Shown: positions 13,889 to 23,409 of the stretch, one piece after another
Numbering within the stretch: position 1 is the first letter of the stretch
Layout of the letters: the number at the start of each line of letters is the position of its first letter
NCBI RefSeq assembly: GCF_900104215.1
Contig: NZ_FMXO01000020.1
Coordinates: 1-64,000, forward strand
Source of the DNA: Desulfonatronum thiosulfatophilum
GTDB taxonomy: Bacteria; Desulfobacterota; Desulfovibrionia; Desulfovibrionales; Desulfonatronaceae
Reading direction: 5' to 3'
Length of the DNA: 64,000 nt
The notes under the pieces: model-generated
The model's input: only the letters and a program-made list of their open reading frames with translations
Told to the model about the DNA's origin: nothing
Databases searched by the model: none
Translations under genes and position numbers: made by a program

Positions 13889-15599
13889 ACTGCCTCCGGT
13901 TCTCGTCATGTGGCTGGGGCTGGTCCTGTTGCCGCTCTTGCCGAAAAATATCCGGCCCGCCGCTTTCCTGGCTTTTCCCCTGGCCGCCCTGATTCTCGTG
14001 CTCACGATTCCCCTGGGAACCGTGGTCACCATGCCTTTCGCCACCTATGAACTGGTGGTGCTCGAGGTTACCCAGATCAGTCGCGTTTTCGGGATCATCT
14101 TTGCCCTGATCGCATTTCTGTGCGGCGTCTATGCGCTGCACATGCGCGATACGGGGCAACAGGCGGCGGCACTGCTGTATTCCGGCGGCGCCCTCGGAGT
14201 GACGTTCTGCGGCGACTTTTTTACCCTGCTTGTCTGCTGGGAAGTCATGGCCGCCGGTTCCACCTATCTGATCTGGGCACGCCGCTCTGATGCCGCGCAA
14301 CGAGCCGGGATGCGCTATCTGCTCTACCACCTTCTGGGTGGCAGCTTTTTGCTTGCCGGCATCGTCATCCATGCCCAGACCACGGGTTCGCTGCTCCTGA
14401 CGACCTTCACGCCCGGCGAATCCTTCGCGTCCTGGCTGATCCTGATCGGCGTCCTGATCAATGCCGCCGCGGTGCCGCTGCACGCCTGGCTTCCGGACAG
14501 CTATCCCAAGGCAACCATCACCGGAACCGTCATTCTCAGCGCCTTCACCACCAAAACCGCTGTCTATGTCCTGGCAATCCTTTTTCCCGGCTGGCCTCTT
14601 CTTATTTATATTGGAGTCGCCATGGCCCTGTATGGCGTGTCCTACGCGTTCCTGGCCAACGACATCCGGGAAATTCTTTCCTATCACATCATCAGCCAGG
14701 TGGGATTCATGGTTGCGGCTGTCGGCATCGGGACTGAGCTGGCCATCAACGGCGCGGCTGCCTTCGCCTTCAGCAACATCCTCTACAAGTCGCTGATGTT
14801 CATGGGCGCCGGGGCCGTGCTTTACGCCACAGGAACCAGCAAGCTCAGCGAACTCGGGGCCTTAGCTTCCCGGATGCGCTGGGTGCTGATCTTTTACATG
14901 GTCGGAGCGCTGTCCATCTCCGGTGCGCCGCTGTTCATGGGCTTCGTGACCAAGACCATCATCATCACATCAGCTGGTGAAAGCTATTACTACGTCGCGA
15001 AATTCCTGCTGATTCTGGCCTCCGTGGGCACCTTCCTCTCCGTGGGCATCAAGCTGCCGTACTATACGTGGTATCACGAAGAGAAAGTGCACCATAAGGA
15101 ACTTAAGCCGGTACCCACCGGGATGATAGCCGCCATGGCCGCGACTTCCCTGCTATGCATCGTTTACGGAATCTTCCCCGGACTGCTGTACCAGGAACTT
15201 CCGTATGACATGATCTTCAAACCTTTCACATTCCCCTTGCTGGTGGAATCAACCCAGATCCTGATCTTCACCTTTCTCGGTTTCTGGTACGTCCGCCACA
15301 AGATGACGCCGAAGGATTATATTTCCCTCGACGTGGACTGGTTTTACCGCAAAGCCGCCCCGTACTTTCGGCGTGTATTTGTCGGCTGGGTCAACGCCTT
15401 CTTTGACGCCAGCGAACGTATGGGTTTTCGTTTTGCCGACTATGTTTCCTATCTCTCATCAGATCCTGTCCAGGTCTTGCGGAAGTTCCGCGCTCCCAGC
15501 CGGGATTTTGACGCCGATGTGGATCGGCCGCCCCTCAGCACCCCAATCATGGTCACGCTTCTGCTGACGGTTCTCGTGGCGGCCTGGTCGTTATGGTGA
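13878..15599 (+). CDS. Mrp antiporter-type subunit, third, with C-terminal extension
   Basis: 573 residues, Proton_antipo_M family. Recognisable stretches are FTLLVCWEVMAAGSTYLIWA with the glutamate, and AAVPLHAWLPDSYPKATITG. The helix AFTTKTAVYVLAILF follows. After the antiporter core, a mostly soluble segment of about 100 residues (LDVDWFYRKAAPYFRRVF and onwards) precedes a last C-terminal helix (VTLLLTVLVAAWSLW). This is the last gene; a strong terminator follows 40 bases downstream. Confidence 0.85.
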   Translation: MPIELPPVLVMWLGLVLLPLLPKNIRPAAFLAFPLAALILVLTIPLGTVVTMPFATYELVVLEVTQISRVFGIIFALIAFLCGVYALHMRDTGQQAAALLYSGGALGVTFCGDFFTLLVCWEVMAAGSTYLIWARRSDAAQRAGMRYLLYHLLGGSFLLAGIVIHAQTTGSLLLTTFTPGESFASWLILIGVLINAAAVPLHAWLPDSYPKATITGTVILSAFTTKTAVYVLAILFPGWPLLIYIGVAMALYGVSYAFLANDIREILSYHIISQVGFMVAAVGIGTELAINGAAAFAFSNILYKSLMFMGAGAVLYATGTSKLSELGALASRMRWVLIFYMVGALSISGAPLFMGFVTKTIIITSAGESYYYVAKFLLILASVGTFLSVGIKLPYYTWYHEEKVHHKELKPVPTGMIAAMAATSLLCIVYGIFPGLLYQELPYDMIFKPFTFPLLVESTQILIFTFLGFWYVRHKMTPKDYISLDVDWFYRKAAPYFRRVFVGWVNAFFDASERMGFRFADYVSYLSSDPVQVLRKFRAPSRDFDADVDRPPLSTPIMVTLLLTVLVAAWSLW

Positions 15600-15638
15600 A
15601 GATGATTGTTGCATCATCATCCATGGATTGACCTTCCC

Positions 15639-15674
15639 AAACGGGCTTCGTAAAAGAAGCCCGTTTGTTTTTTT
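15639..15674 (+). terminator. Intrinsic terminator of Mrp cluster 1
   Basis: Perfect 11-base stem AAACGGGCTTC (15639-15649) with GAAGCCCGTTT (15656-15666), six-base loop, followed by GTTTTTTT. Confidence 0.95.
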
Positions 15675-15690
15675 GCAACTGCTCAGCTGA

Positions 15691-15863
15691 GGTCCGGCTT
15701 GCCTTGATTTTGCGGCCTCGCAGACTCCTTCGCCGGCTTCGCAACATCAAACCATTGCGTGAATAAACAGCATTTGGAGCTTCAAGTGCTTGGCAATGGC
15801 TTGATGAACGAATCCCGGCTCAGTCAAAACATGCGTGACAGCAAAATCAAGGCAAGCCGGACC
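15691..15863. repeat. Nested inverted repeats in a gene-free stretch (MITE or structured RNA candidate)
   Basis: The outer arms, 15691-15713 and 15841-15863, are a perfect 23-base inverted repeat. An inner pair, CATCAAACCATTG (15745-15757) and CAATGGCTTGATG (15794-15806), matches at 12 of 13. The whole would fold as a 173-base hairpin. The 379-base gap between the Mrp cluster and hisD holds only this and the terminator; an open frame at 15759-15944 looks non-coding. Confidence 0.55.
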
Positions 15864-15978
15864 AATCCTGTGCACTTTAAGAATATGCTGAATAGTCATT
15901 ATTCCCATCCAGCCGACCATTTTAACCAATCAATTATTTCCTGAACCATTAGAGGAAGCATCGTTTAAGGAGAACATC

Positions 15979-17295
15979 TTGCCTTGCCGTGAATTGCAAT
16001 ACACGTCCAAATCCGACTGGAAAGCCCTGAACGACCGGCTCAAAGGCCGCTGGAGCACGGACATTGCCATGGAACAGCGCGTCCGCGACATCCTGGACCA
16101 GGTCCGGGATCAGGGCGATGCGGTTCTGGTTGATTATACTCGGCGCTTTGACTGCCCTGAATTCCAGAAAGAGCTGATCGCCATCCCCACGGACAACTTG
16201 TCCAGGGCCCTGGGGGCAATCCCAGCAACTGACAGAGCCATCCTGGAAACCACTATCCGAAACGTCCGTGAATTTCACGAACAGCAAAAACAGCGTTCCT
16301 GGTTTCAGACACGGCCCGACGGAACGATCCTCGGTCAGATGGTTCGTCCCGTTGAACGCGTAGGGCTCTACGTTCCCGGGGGGCAGGGAGGAACAACGCC
16401 GCTCATCTCCAGCATGATCATGAACGCGGTTCCTGCCCTGGTTGCCGGAGTTGATGCCGTGGCCGTGGTTTCCCCGCCCAGGGCCGACGGCACTCTGGAC
16501 GACTACCTGTTGGCCACGGCCGCATTGCTGAACATTTCGGAAATCTATCGTCTTGGCAGTGCCTGGGCCATTGCCGCTCTGGCTCATGGAACGGAAACCG
16601 TTCCGCCGGTGGACGTCATTGCCGGTCCCGGCAACATCTACGTCACCACGGCCAAACGCCTGCTGGTGGGACATGTGGGCATCGATATGATCGCCGGACC
16701 AAGCGAAATCGCGATTCTGGCTGATGATACGGCGAACCCTGAATGGCTTGCCGCGGACATGCTGTCCCAGGCCGAACACGATCCCCTGGCCGCATCCATC
16801 CTGATCAGCCCCAGCTCCGGACTGCTTGCCCGGGTCAAGACTGCCTTGGAAGACCAGTTGGAAAAGCTGCCCCGTGCGGAGACCGCCAGGCAATCCCTTC
16901 AAGACTGGGGAGCTCTGATCCAAGCGCCAAGCATGGAAACCGGAGCGGAACTCGTCAATCTGCTCGCCCCCGAACACCTGGAACTCTGCGTTGCCGATCC
17001 CTGGCAGCTGCTTGGACGCATCCGTAATGCCGGGGCCATATTCATGGGTCATCACTGTCCCGAACCCGTGGGCGACTACTTTGCCGGTCCCAACCATGTC
17101 CTGCCTACTCTGGGCACGGCCCGCTTCGCCTCCGGTCTCTCCGTGGACAACTTCATCAAGAAATCGAACATTATCGCCACTTCCTGCGAATACATATCCA
17201 CCCACGCCAAGGACATCGCCCGCCTGGCGACTCTGGAAGGCCTGGATGCCCATGCCCGCTCCGTTCTGGAGAGGTTACCGCGCTCTACCGGCTGA
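15979..17295 (+). CDS. hisD: Histidinol dehydrogenase
   Basis: Catalyses the last two oxidations of histidine biosynthesis, histidinol to histidine, using NAD and zinc. 438 residues from a TTG at 15979, chosen for the AAGGAG seven bases upstream. Recognisable parts are VERVGLYVPGGQGGTTPLIS (nucleotide-binding region, about residue 120), AGPSEIAILAD, and the zinc ligands Q and H in LSQAEHDPLAAS. The C-terminal part carries PVGDYFAGPNHVLPT. Length is normal. No other his gene is nearby, so the pathway is scattered. Confidence 0.95.
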   Translation: MPCRELQYTSKSDWKALNDRLKGRWSTDIAMEQRVRDILDQVRDQGDAVLVDYTRRFDCPEFQKELIAIPTDNLSRALGAIPATDRAILETTIRNVREFHEQQKQRSWFQTRPDGTILGQMVRPVERVGLYVPGGQGGTTPLISSMIMNAVPALVAGVDAVAVVSPPRADGTLDDYLLATAALLNISEIYRLGSAWAIAALAHGTETVPPVDVIAGPGNIYVTTAKRLLVGHVGIDMIAGPSEIAILADDTANPEWLAADMLSQAEHDPLAASILISPSSGLLARVKTALEDQLEKLPRAETARQSLQDWGALIQAPSMETGAELVNLLAPEHLELCVADPWQLLGRIRNAGAIFMGHHCPEPVGDYFAGPNHVLPTLGTARFASGLSVDNFIKKSNIIATSCEYISTHAKDIARLATLEGLDAHARSVLERLPRSTG

Positions 17296-17429
17296 TCTCG
17301 ATACGCAATCGATGCATTCCGCCGGATGAAAGACTTCCGCATTGCGGGCATTTGCGATATAGCACCCTATCAAGCAGCGAACGCACCTTTGGATTCCCTA
17401 ACTTGAACCCTTAAAAATGGTAGCCGAAC

Positions 17430-18329
17430 ATGCAAATCCTGATTCAATCCTCCATTCCTGATCTCAAACTGCTGTCCCGCGGCAAGGTTCGCGATATTTA
17501 TGAAGTCTCGTCGGACACCCTGCTGATCATCACCACGGATCGAATGTCCGCCTTTGACGTTGTCCTGCCCGATCCCATTCCATTCAAGGGCGTGGTCTTG
17601 AACCAGATCACCCTGTTCTGGATGGAAAAAATGCGGAATGTCGTGGCCAACCACCTCCTGGCATCGGATATTGCTGATTTTCCCTCCTCCCTGCACCCCT
17701 ATGCGGAACAAGTCGAGGGTCGGGCCGTACTGGTCCGCAAAGCGGCTCCCCTGCCCGTGGAGTGCATTGTACGCGGGTATATCACCGGCTCGGGCTGGAA
17801 GGATTATCAGAACACGGGCATGGTCTGCGGCCACCGTTTGCCCCCGAACCTTCAGGATTCCCAGGAATTGATTCCACCGCTGTTCACGCCGTCCACCAAG
17901 GCCGATGTGGGCCAGCACGATGAGAACATCTCCGTGACCAAAGCCGCGGAAATGATCGGCGATGACCGTTTTGCCGAGGTGGAGCGCATTTCTCTGGAAA
18001 TCTATTCCCAGGCCCGGGAATATGCCAAAGGTCTCGGAATCATCATCGCGGACACCAAGTTTGAATTCGGCCTGGTCGGTGATGAGCTGCTGCTCATCGA
18101 CGAGGTGCTCACGCCGGATTCTTCCCGCTTCTGGCCCCAGGACGGCTATCAGCCCGGCAAGCCCCAGCCCAGCTTCGACAAGCAGTACCTGCGCGACTGG
18201 TTGACGCAAAGCGGTTGGAACAAGAAGGCGCCCGCTCCCAACCTTCCCTCTGACGTCGTCGAACAGACCAAGAATCGCTACGTGGACGCCTACGCCATGC
18301 TTACCGGAAAAAAACTGACGCTTCCCTGA
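17430..18329 (+). CDS. purC: SAICAR synthase
   Basis: Phosphoribosylaminoimidazole-succinocarboxamide synthase, the ATP-dependent step joining aspartate to CAIR in purine synthesis. 299 residues, the longer (yeast Ade1-like) form. Motifs: LLSRGKVRDIYEV near residue 14, TTDRMSAFDVVLPDPIPFKG, VECIVRGYITGSGWKDYQ, and ADTKFEFGLVGDELLLIDEV with the catalytic acidic cluster. No strong ribosome site. The 134 bases between hisD and purC show nothing recognisable. Confidence 0.95.
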   Translation: MQILIQSSIPDLKLLSRGKVRDIYEVSSDTLLIITTDRMSAFDVVLPDPIPFKGVVLNQITLFWMEKMRNVVANHLLASDIADFPSSLHPYAEQVEGRAVLVRKAAPLPVECIVRGYITGSGWKDYQNTGMVCGHRLPPNLQDSQELIPPLFTPSTKADVGQHDENISVTKAAEMIGDDRFAEVERISLEIYSQAREYAKGLGIIIADTKFEFGLVGDELLLIDEVLTPDSSRFWPQDGYQPGKPQPSFDKQYLRDWLTQSGWNKKAPAPNLPSDVVEQTKNRYVDAYAMLTGKKLTLP

Positions 18330-18373
18330 CCTTCGGCTCGGAAGACACTTGCGTTAATTATAAGGAGACCTGC

Positions 18374-19138
18374 ATGCTCTTAGCTGGAAAAAAAGCCTTG
18401 ATCTTCGGAGTTGCCAACGATCGCAGCATTGCCTACGCCATCGCCAAGATCTTCAAGGACAATGGCGCTGCTGTTGCCTTCAACTACGTCAATGACGCCA
18501 TTCAGAAACGTGTTGAACCGATAAGTCAGGAATTGGGGGGAGAATTCATTTTCCCCTGCGATGTGACCAAGGACGACGAAATCACCAAGGCCGCCGAACT
18601 GGTCGCCCAGAAGTGGGAAGGCGTCGACATCCTGGTGCACTCCGTTGCTTTTGCCAACCGTGAAGACTTGGCTGGACGGTACGTGGAAACGTCTCGCGCC
18701 GGCTTCGCTCTGGCCCTGGACGTGTCCTGCTACTCCCTGGTGGCCCTATGCAAAGCCTTTGAACCGCAGATGTCCGAGGGTGGTTCCGTGATGGCTCTCA
18801 GCTACTATGGGGCCGAGAAGGTCATTCCGAATTACAACGTCATGGGCGTGGCCAAGGCGGCTCTGGAAGCCAGCGTACGCTATCTCTCCGTGGACATGGG
18901 CGCCAGAGGCGTTCGGGTCAACGCGATCAGCGCCGGCCCCCTGAAGACCTTGGCTTCCTCCGGCATTTCCGGAATGAAGCAGATCTTCAAGCATGTCGAA
19001 GAACGTGCGCCCTTGAAACGCAACGTAACTCAGGAAGACGCCGCGGGGCTCGCCTTGTTTCTGGGCTCCGAGTTCTCCACCTGCATCACCGGGGAGACCA
19101 TCTACGTGGACGCGGGCTACAACATCATGGGAATGTAG
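18374..19138 (+). CDS. fabI: Enoyl-[acyl-carrier-protein] reductase (NADH)
   Basis: Final reductive step of each fatty acid elongation cycle. 254 residues, short-chain dehydrogenase fold of the FabI type. The N-terminus KKALIFGVANDRSIAYAIAK is the FabI nucleotide-binding variant. The active site is SYYGAEKVIPNYNVMGVAKA with Tyr-x6-Lys. AISAGPLKTLASSGI and the C-terminal TGETIYVDAGYNIMG complete the pattern. TAAGGAGA lies seven bases upstream of the ATG. Confidence 0.95.
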   Translation: MLLAGKKALIFGVANDRSIAYAIAKIFKDNGAAVAFNYVNDAIQKRVEPISQELGGEFIFPCDVTKDDEITKAAELVAQKWEGVDILVHSVAFANREDLAGRYVETSRAGFALALDVSCYSLVALCKAFEPQMSEGGSVMALSYYGAEKVIPNYNVMGVAKAALEASVRYLSVDMGARGVRVNAISAGPLKTLASSGISGMKQIFKHVEERAPLKRNVTQEDAAGLALFLGSEFSTCITGETIYVDAGYNIMGM

Positions 19139-19213
19139 CGGCTAGACGCAACCGTTCCCTTTCCTCTGCACGGTTTCCTCTTTTCGTTTTCGACACCCTC
19201 TTTGTCTGAACCT

Positions 19214-19288
19214 GACTTCAACATCGAACCATTGTCCCGAGTCATGTTTTTCAACTCGTGGTTCGCAATGGTTCGATGGTCCGAAGTC
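19214..19288. repeat. Multi-arm hairpin between fabI and lpxK
   Basis: GACTTC (19214-19219) pairs with GAAGTC (19283-19288), CATCGAACCATTG (19222-19234) pairs perfectly with CAATGGTTCGATG (19266-19278), and a CGAGT/ACTCG stem lies inside. There is no U-tract. It fills most of the 204-base gap. Confidence 0.5.
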
Positions 19289-19342
19289 GGCAATGGAACC
19301 ACGGCACGCACTCACGTTGACCATTGCGACATCCATTGATCC

Positions 19343-20452
19343 ATGTCTGTTCTTTCCCTTCCGTCATCCATCTACTCGGGACTCATGTCCTGGCGTTCCA
19401 AAGCCTACGGCAGGGGACTCCTTCAACGCTGGCGACCTCCATCTCCCTGTATCAGCGTGGGAAATATCCGCTGGGGCGGCACGGGCAAGACGCCGGTCTG
19501 CCACTGGTTGCTGAACTGGGCATCCCAAAGCGGGATGAACTGTGTTGTCCTGACCCGGGGTTATCGCGCCCGTCCTCCGGCTCTGCCTTTTCTTGTTCGT
19601 CCGGATTCCAGCGCCGCGGAGGCCGGAGACGAACCACTGCTCCTGGCCCGAGCCAATCTCGATGCGCATATCGTCATAGACCCCAAACGCATCCGCTCCG
19701 GGAACTGGGCGTGGCAACAGTGGCGCCCGGACCTCTTTCTCCTGGACGACGGATTCCAGCATCTGCCCGTCATAAGGGATATCAATCTGGCCCTGCTTTT
19801 GCCCCAGGATCTTGATCGGGACTGGAACCGGGTCGTCCCCGGCGGCCCCTGGCGTGAAGGAGCGAAAGCCCTTGCCCGGGCCGATGCATTCCTGATCAAA
19901 CTTGTCGGCCTGGACGAGGTTCCCACCGCTCTGCGCGATTTGATCGCCACCCGGTTGAGCCCCTTCGATAAACCAATATTTTTTTTCGCCCCCAGCCCCG
20001 GCGGACTGACCAACCTCCAGACGGCCGAACAGGTTGACCGTTTGCCGGAAAAGCACGGCAGCTCCTACATGCTGGTCAGCGGCGTGGCGAATCCGGCCCT
20101 GGTGGATCATACCGCCTCGACCCTGCTCGGCGCCGCTCCCAGGCGTCACGACGCATTCGCCGATCATCACGCCTTTTCCCGGCGGGAAATAGAGGATATT
20201 GTACGCAAGGCTGGTTCCGCGGGAGTCGGACATGTCGTCTGCACGGCCAAGGATGCGGTCAAGATCCGGGAACTTCTTGGTCCGGACACTCCGGTACAGT
20301 GGTGGAGTATGGACATGACGGTCCGGTTCGTGCCAGAAAGCGAAAAATCCCCATGCTTTGTGAAATGGCTGGAGCAACGCTTGAAAACCGCGCGGCAATA
20401 CTTATCTGGAAACATGAATTTCAACCTCACCTCCAGAATCCCCAATCAGTGA
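19343..20452 (+). CDS. lpxK: Tetraacyldisaccharide 4'-kinase
   Basis: Inner-membrane kinase that adds the 4' phosphate in lipid A synthesis, showing that the organism makes an LPS outer membrane. 369 residues. The P-loop is SVGNIRWGGTGKTPVCHWLL near residue 38, followed by RGYRA. The Walker B-like LDDGFQHLPVIRDINLAL is near residue 138. Members usually have an N-terminal membrane-proximal helix; here it is only weakly hydrophobic (PSSIYSGLMSWRSKAYGRGL). The C-terminal half (FADHHAFSRREIEDI and CTAKDAVKI) is typical. Confidence 0.93.
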   Translation: MSVLSLPSSIYSGLMSWRSKAYGRGLLQRWRPPSPCISVGNIRWGGTGKTPVCHWLLNWASQSGMNCVVLTRGYRARPPALPFLVRPDSSAAEAGDEPLLLARANLDAHIVIDPKRIRSGNWAWQQWRPDLFLLDDGFQHLPVIRDINLALLLPQDLDRDWNRVVPGGPWREGAKALARADAFLIKLVGLDEVPTALRDLIATRLSPFDKPIFFFAPSPGGLTNLQTAEQVDRLPEKHGSSYMLVSGVANPALVDHTASTLLGAAPRRHDAFADHHAFSRREIEDIVRKAGSAGVGHVVCTAKDAVKIRELLGPDTPVQWWSMDMTVRFVPESEKSPCFVKWLEQRLKTARQYLSGNMNFNLTSRIPNQ

Positions 20453-20459
20453 CATCGAC

Positions 20460-21494
20460 ATGGCATTCCTGCGTCTGAATCCGCTGAATCAACGCCGCTG
20501 GGCAAATTTCCGAAAAAATCGACGAGGCTATTGGTCGTTGTGGATTTTTCTGGTGCTCTTTTTCGTGACCCTGGGCGCGGAATTCATTGCCAACGAAAAA
20601 CCGCTGCTGATCCGGTACGACAGCGAATGGTTTTTTCCTATCCTCACAGTGTATCCGGAAACCGCATTCGGCGGAGATTTTCCCACGGAAGCCCATTACC
20701 GTGACCCGTACGTGGTGGATCTGATTCAAGAAAAAGGCTGGATGATCTGGCCCCTGATTCCATACAGCCACCAAACCGTCAACCTGACTCTGGACGTTCC
20801 GGCCCCTTCCCCGCCGACATGGGAGAACCTGCTCGGCACCGACGACCAGGGCCGCGACGTCATGGCCCGCGTGATCTACGGTTTCCGGATATCCGTGCTG
20901 TTCGGACTAATTCTGACCTTGGCCAGCACCGTCATCGGCATTGCCGCCGGCGCGGTTCAGGGCTACTTCGGCGGCTGGACCGATCTGCTTTTGCAGCGCT
21001 TCATGGAAATCTGGTCCGGCTTGCCGCTTCTGTACCTGATCATCATTCTCTCGGCCTTGATCGAACCCAGTTTCTGGTGGCTGCTGCTGATCATGCTGCT
21101 TTTTTCCTGGATGGCGCTGGTAGGCGTGGTCCGCGCGGAATTCCTGCGCACGCGCAACTTCGACTATGTCCGAGCCGCACGCGCTTTGGGCGTGGGCGAT
21201 CTGACCATCATGTTCCGGCACATCCTGCCCAATGCCATGGTGGCCACCCTGACGTTTCTGCCGTTCATTCTCAACGGATCCATCACCACTCTGACCTCCC
21301 TGGATTTTCTCGGCTTCGGCCTTCCTCCCGGCTCGGCCTCTCTGGGTGAACTGCTGGCCCAGGGCAAGGCCAACCTTCACGCCCCGTGGCTGGGCATAAC
21401 GGCCTTTTTTGTTCTGGCCGTGATGCTCAGCCTGCTGATCTTCATCGGGGAGGCGGCCAGGGATGCGTTTGATCCGCGCAAGAAAACGGCATGA
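20460..21494 (+). CDS. yejE: ABC transporter permease, YejE type
   Basis: Peptide/microcin C-type ABC importer permease (BPD_transp_1). 344 residues. The N-terminal helix (SLWIFLVLFFVTLGAEFIAN) is followed by the YejE-specific periplasmic segment (AHYRDPYVVDLIQEKGWMIW), and the signature ENLLGTDDQGRDVMARVIYG at about residue 120. The cytosolic EAA loop reads YVRAARALGVGDLTIMFRHI. It lies eight bases after lpxK. The usual partners yejA (binding protein) and yejB (first permease) are not in the window upstream. Confidence 0.9.
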   Translation: MAFLRLNPLNQRRWANFRKNRRGYWSLWIFLVLFFVTLGAEFIANEKPLLIRYDSEWFFPILTVYPETAFGGDFPTEAHYRDPYVVDLIQEKGWMIWPLIPYSHQTVNLTLDVPAPSPPTWENLLGTDDQGRDVMARVIYGFRISVLFGLILTLASTVIGIAAGAVQGYFGGWTDLLLQRFMEIWSGLPLLYLIIILSALIEPSFWWLLLIMLLFSWMALVGVVRAEFLRTRNFDYVRAARALGVGDLTIMFRHILPNAMVATLTFLPFILNGSITTLTSLDFLGFGLPPGSASLGELLAQGKANLHAPWLGITAFFVLAVMLSLLIFIGEAARDAFDPRKKTA

Positions 21495-21524
21495 CACATT
21501 CAACTTGAGCTGAAATCCATCACC

Positions 21525-23150
21525 ATGCCCTCTCCTGCCCTGCTCCAAGTACGTGATCTTTCCGTTTCCTTTCAAGGTTCGGGGACGATTATTCAGGCTG
21601 TCCGGAAGGTCGACTTCACCTTGGAAAAAGGGCGGACCCTGGCAATCGTGGGAGAATCCGGCTCCGGTAAATCCGTGACCGCCCTTTCCGTTGTGCAGTT
21701 GTTGCCCTACCCCCAAGCCTTCCATCCCGGCGGCTCGATCTTGTTGGACGGCCGGGAACTGATCGGGGCTTCCGAGAAAATCCTGCGCCAGATTCGCGGC
21801 GGTCGGATCGGGATGATCTTCCAGGAACCCCTGAGTTCGCTCAATCCTCTGCATACAGTGGAAAAGCAGATTTCCGAGATGCTGCGTCTGCACGTCAAAC
21901 TGGCGCCCCCGGCAGCCCGGCAACGCACCCTGGAACTGCTCGAACTGGTGGGCCTGGACGACCCGGTGCAGAAGCTCTCCAAATGGCCGCATCAGCTTTC
22001 CGGAGGGCAATGTCAGCGGGTGATGATCGCCATGGCCCTGGCCAACGCTCCGGACCTGCTGATTGCCGACGAACCCACCACCGCGCTGGACGTCACCATC
22101 CAGGCCCAGGTTCTCGCCCTGCTTAAGGACCTCCAGAAACGCCTGGGCATGGCCATGCTTCTGATCACCCACGACCTGAACATTGTGCGCAAGAATGCCG
22201 ACGATGTCTGCGTCATGCAGCACGGGCGCATCGTGGAGTCCGGCGATGTGGACAAGATTTTTCAACGTCCCGAACACCCGTATACCCGTCGGCTGCTGGC
22301 GGCCGAACCGCGCGGCGGCGTGGAAACGGGTCCGCCTTCCGGGGATCCCGTGATGTCCGGCCAGGAGATCAAGGTCTGGTTTCCGGTGAAAAAAGGCCTG
22401 CTCAAACGCACCGTCGGACACGTCAAGGCCGTGGACGGGGTGGATGTACAGCTGTACCCTGGAAGAACCCTTGGCGTCGTGGGGGAATCCGGTTCCGGCA
22501 AAACCACCCTTGGTTTGGCATTGCTTCGTTTGACGGCCAGTACCGGGCGGATCATCTTTCAGGGCCGGAACATCGAGGCGATCCGTTCCCAGGCCCTGCG
22601 CCCACTGCGCCGAAACATCCAGATCGTCTTCCAGGATCCCTTCGGCAGCCTCAATCCGCGCATGTCCATTGCCCAGATCATCGGAGAAGGATTGACCGTA
22701 CACCGGATGGGCCACACCGCCGAAGAACGGGATGCCATGATCGCCCAGGCGCTCCAGGAAGTCGGCCTTGATCCCGAAAGTCGGCATCGCTATCCGCATG
22801 AATTTTCCGGCGGTCAGCGCCAGCGCATTGCCGTGGCCAGAGCCATGATCCTCAAGCCGGCCGTGCTGGTCCTGGATGAACCGACATCCGCCCTGGACAT
22901 GTCCGTCCAGGCCCAGATGGTGGATCTGCTGCGGGACCTGCAGCAAAAGCATAATACCGCCTACTTGTTCATCAGCCATGACCTGCGTGTCGTCCGGGCC
23001 CTTAGCCATGAAATCCTGGTCATGCACCATGGAAAGGTGGTGGAGCATGGCCCGACCGGGCAAATCGTCCAAAATCCCAGGCACCCGTATACCCGTACCC
23101 TGATGGCCGCTGCCTTCGAGCTGGAAACCACGCCCGGCTCTGTTTCGTAA
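21525..23150 (+). CDS. yejF: ABC transporter ATP-binding protein, YejF type (two ATPase domains)
   Basis: 541 residues with two complete ABC ATPase domains. Domain 1 (about 5-265): Walker [10 protein letters not shown], signature LSGGQCQRV, Walker [13 protein letters not shown]. Domain 2 (about 280-535): Walker [10 protein letters not shown], signature [14 protein letters not shown], Walker [13 protein letters not shown]. Each is followed by the oligopeptide-transporter C-terminal motif ([22 protein letters not shown]). It powers the YejABEF-type importer with the adjacent permease. Confidence 0.93.
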   Translation: MPSPALLQVRDLSVSFQGSGTIIQAVRKVDFTLEKGRTLAIVGESGSGKSVTALSVVQLLPYPQAFHPGGSILLDGRELIGASEKILRQIRGGRIGMIFQEPLSSLNPLHTVEKQISEMLRLHVKLAPPAARQRTLELLELVGLDDPVQKLSKWPHQLSGGQCQRVMIAMALANAPDLLIADEPTTALDVTIQAQVLALLKDLQKRLGMAMLLITHDLNIVRKNADDVCVMQHGRIVESGDVDKIFQRPEHPYTRRLLAAEPRGGVETGPPSGDPVMSGQEIKVWFPVKKGLLKRTVGHVKAVDGVDVQLYPGRTLGVVGESGSGKTTLGLALLRLTASTGRIIFQGRNIEAIRSQALRPLRRNIQIVFQDPFGSLNPRMSIAQIIGEGLTVHRMGHTAEERDAMIAQALQEVGLDPESRHRYPHEFSGGQRQRIAVARAMILKPAVLVLDEPTSALDMSVQAQMVDLLRDLQQKHNTAYLFISHDLRVVRALSHEILVMHHGKVVEHGPTGQIVQNPRHPYTRTLMAAAFELETTPGSVS

Positions 23151-23298
23151 CAGAACCTTCTTCAAAATTTTCTCTTTTCCTGCGGAACAAGCCGTGATAT
23201 ACGCATCGTCTTGCCTTGATCTCGCCTTGCGTCTCCGTGAATCCAACCTGCTTGGGCAGTGGGCGAAGACGAGAATCCAAGTGCCGGCGCAAAGCCTT

Positions 23299-23312
23299 AC
23301 AGCATATGCTGT
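23299..23312. promoter_or_regulatory. 14-base perfect palindrome upstream of the nitroreductase gene
   Basis: ACAGCATATGCTGT is fully self-complementary and lies about 100 bases upstream of the gene start. It is a possible operator; no adjacent regulator gene. The rest of the 259-base gap shows nothing recognisable. Confidence 0.3.
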
Positions 23313-23409
23313 GGAGTTGCAGTGTTGTATTTTGCAGAAGATCGAATGTCTTAGCATTTTGACGGAGAAGTTCCTGATGAGGAAGTTCTTTACGAAGGAG
23401 TTTCAATAG

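Noticed and set aside
8057-15599. Membrane-bound hydrogenase (Mbh) or complex I instead of an antiporter
   Set aside because: MbhD/E-like subunits are present, but no hydrogenase large or small subunit and no NuoB/C/D/H/I gene occurs in either cluster.
15759-15944. A 61-codon open frame before hisD
   Set aside because: It lies across the nested inverted repeat, has no family resemblance and no clear ribosome site.
23137-23152. Terminator after yejF
   Set aside because: Only a six-base stem overlapping the stop codon, followed by a mixed rather than continuous T stretch.
20907-23357. An 816-residue open frame on the minus strand
   Set aside because: It is antisense to yejE and yejF, whose motifs are unmistakable; long shadows are expected in GC-rich coding DNA.
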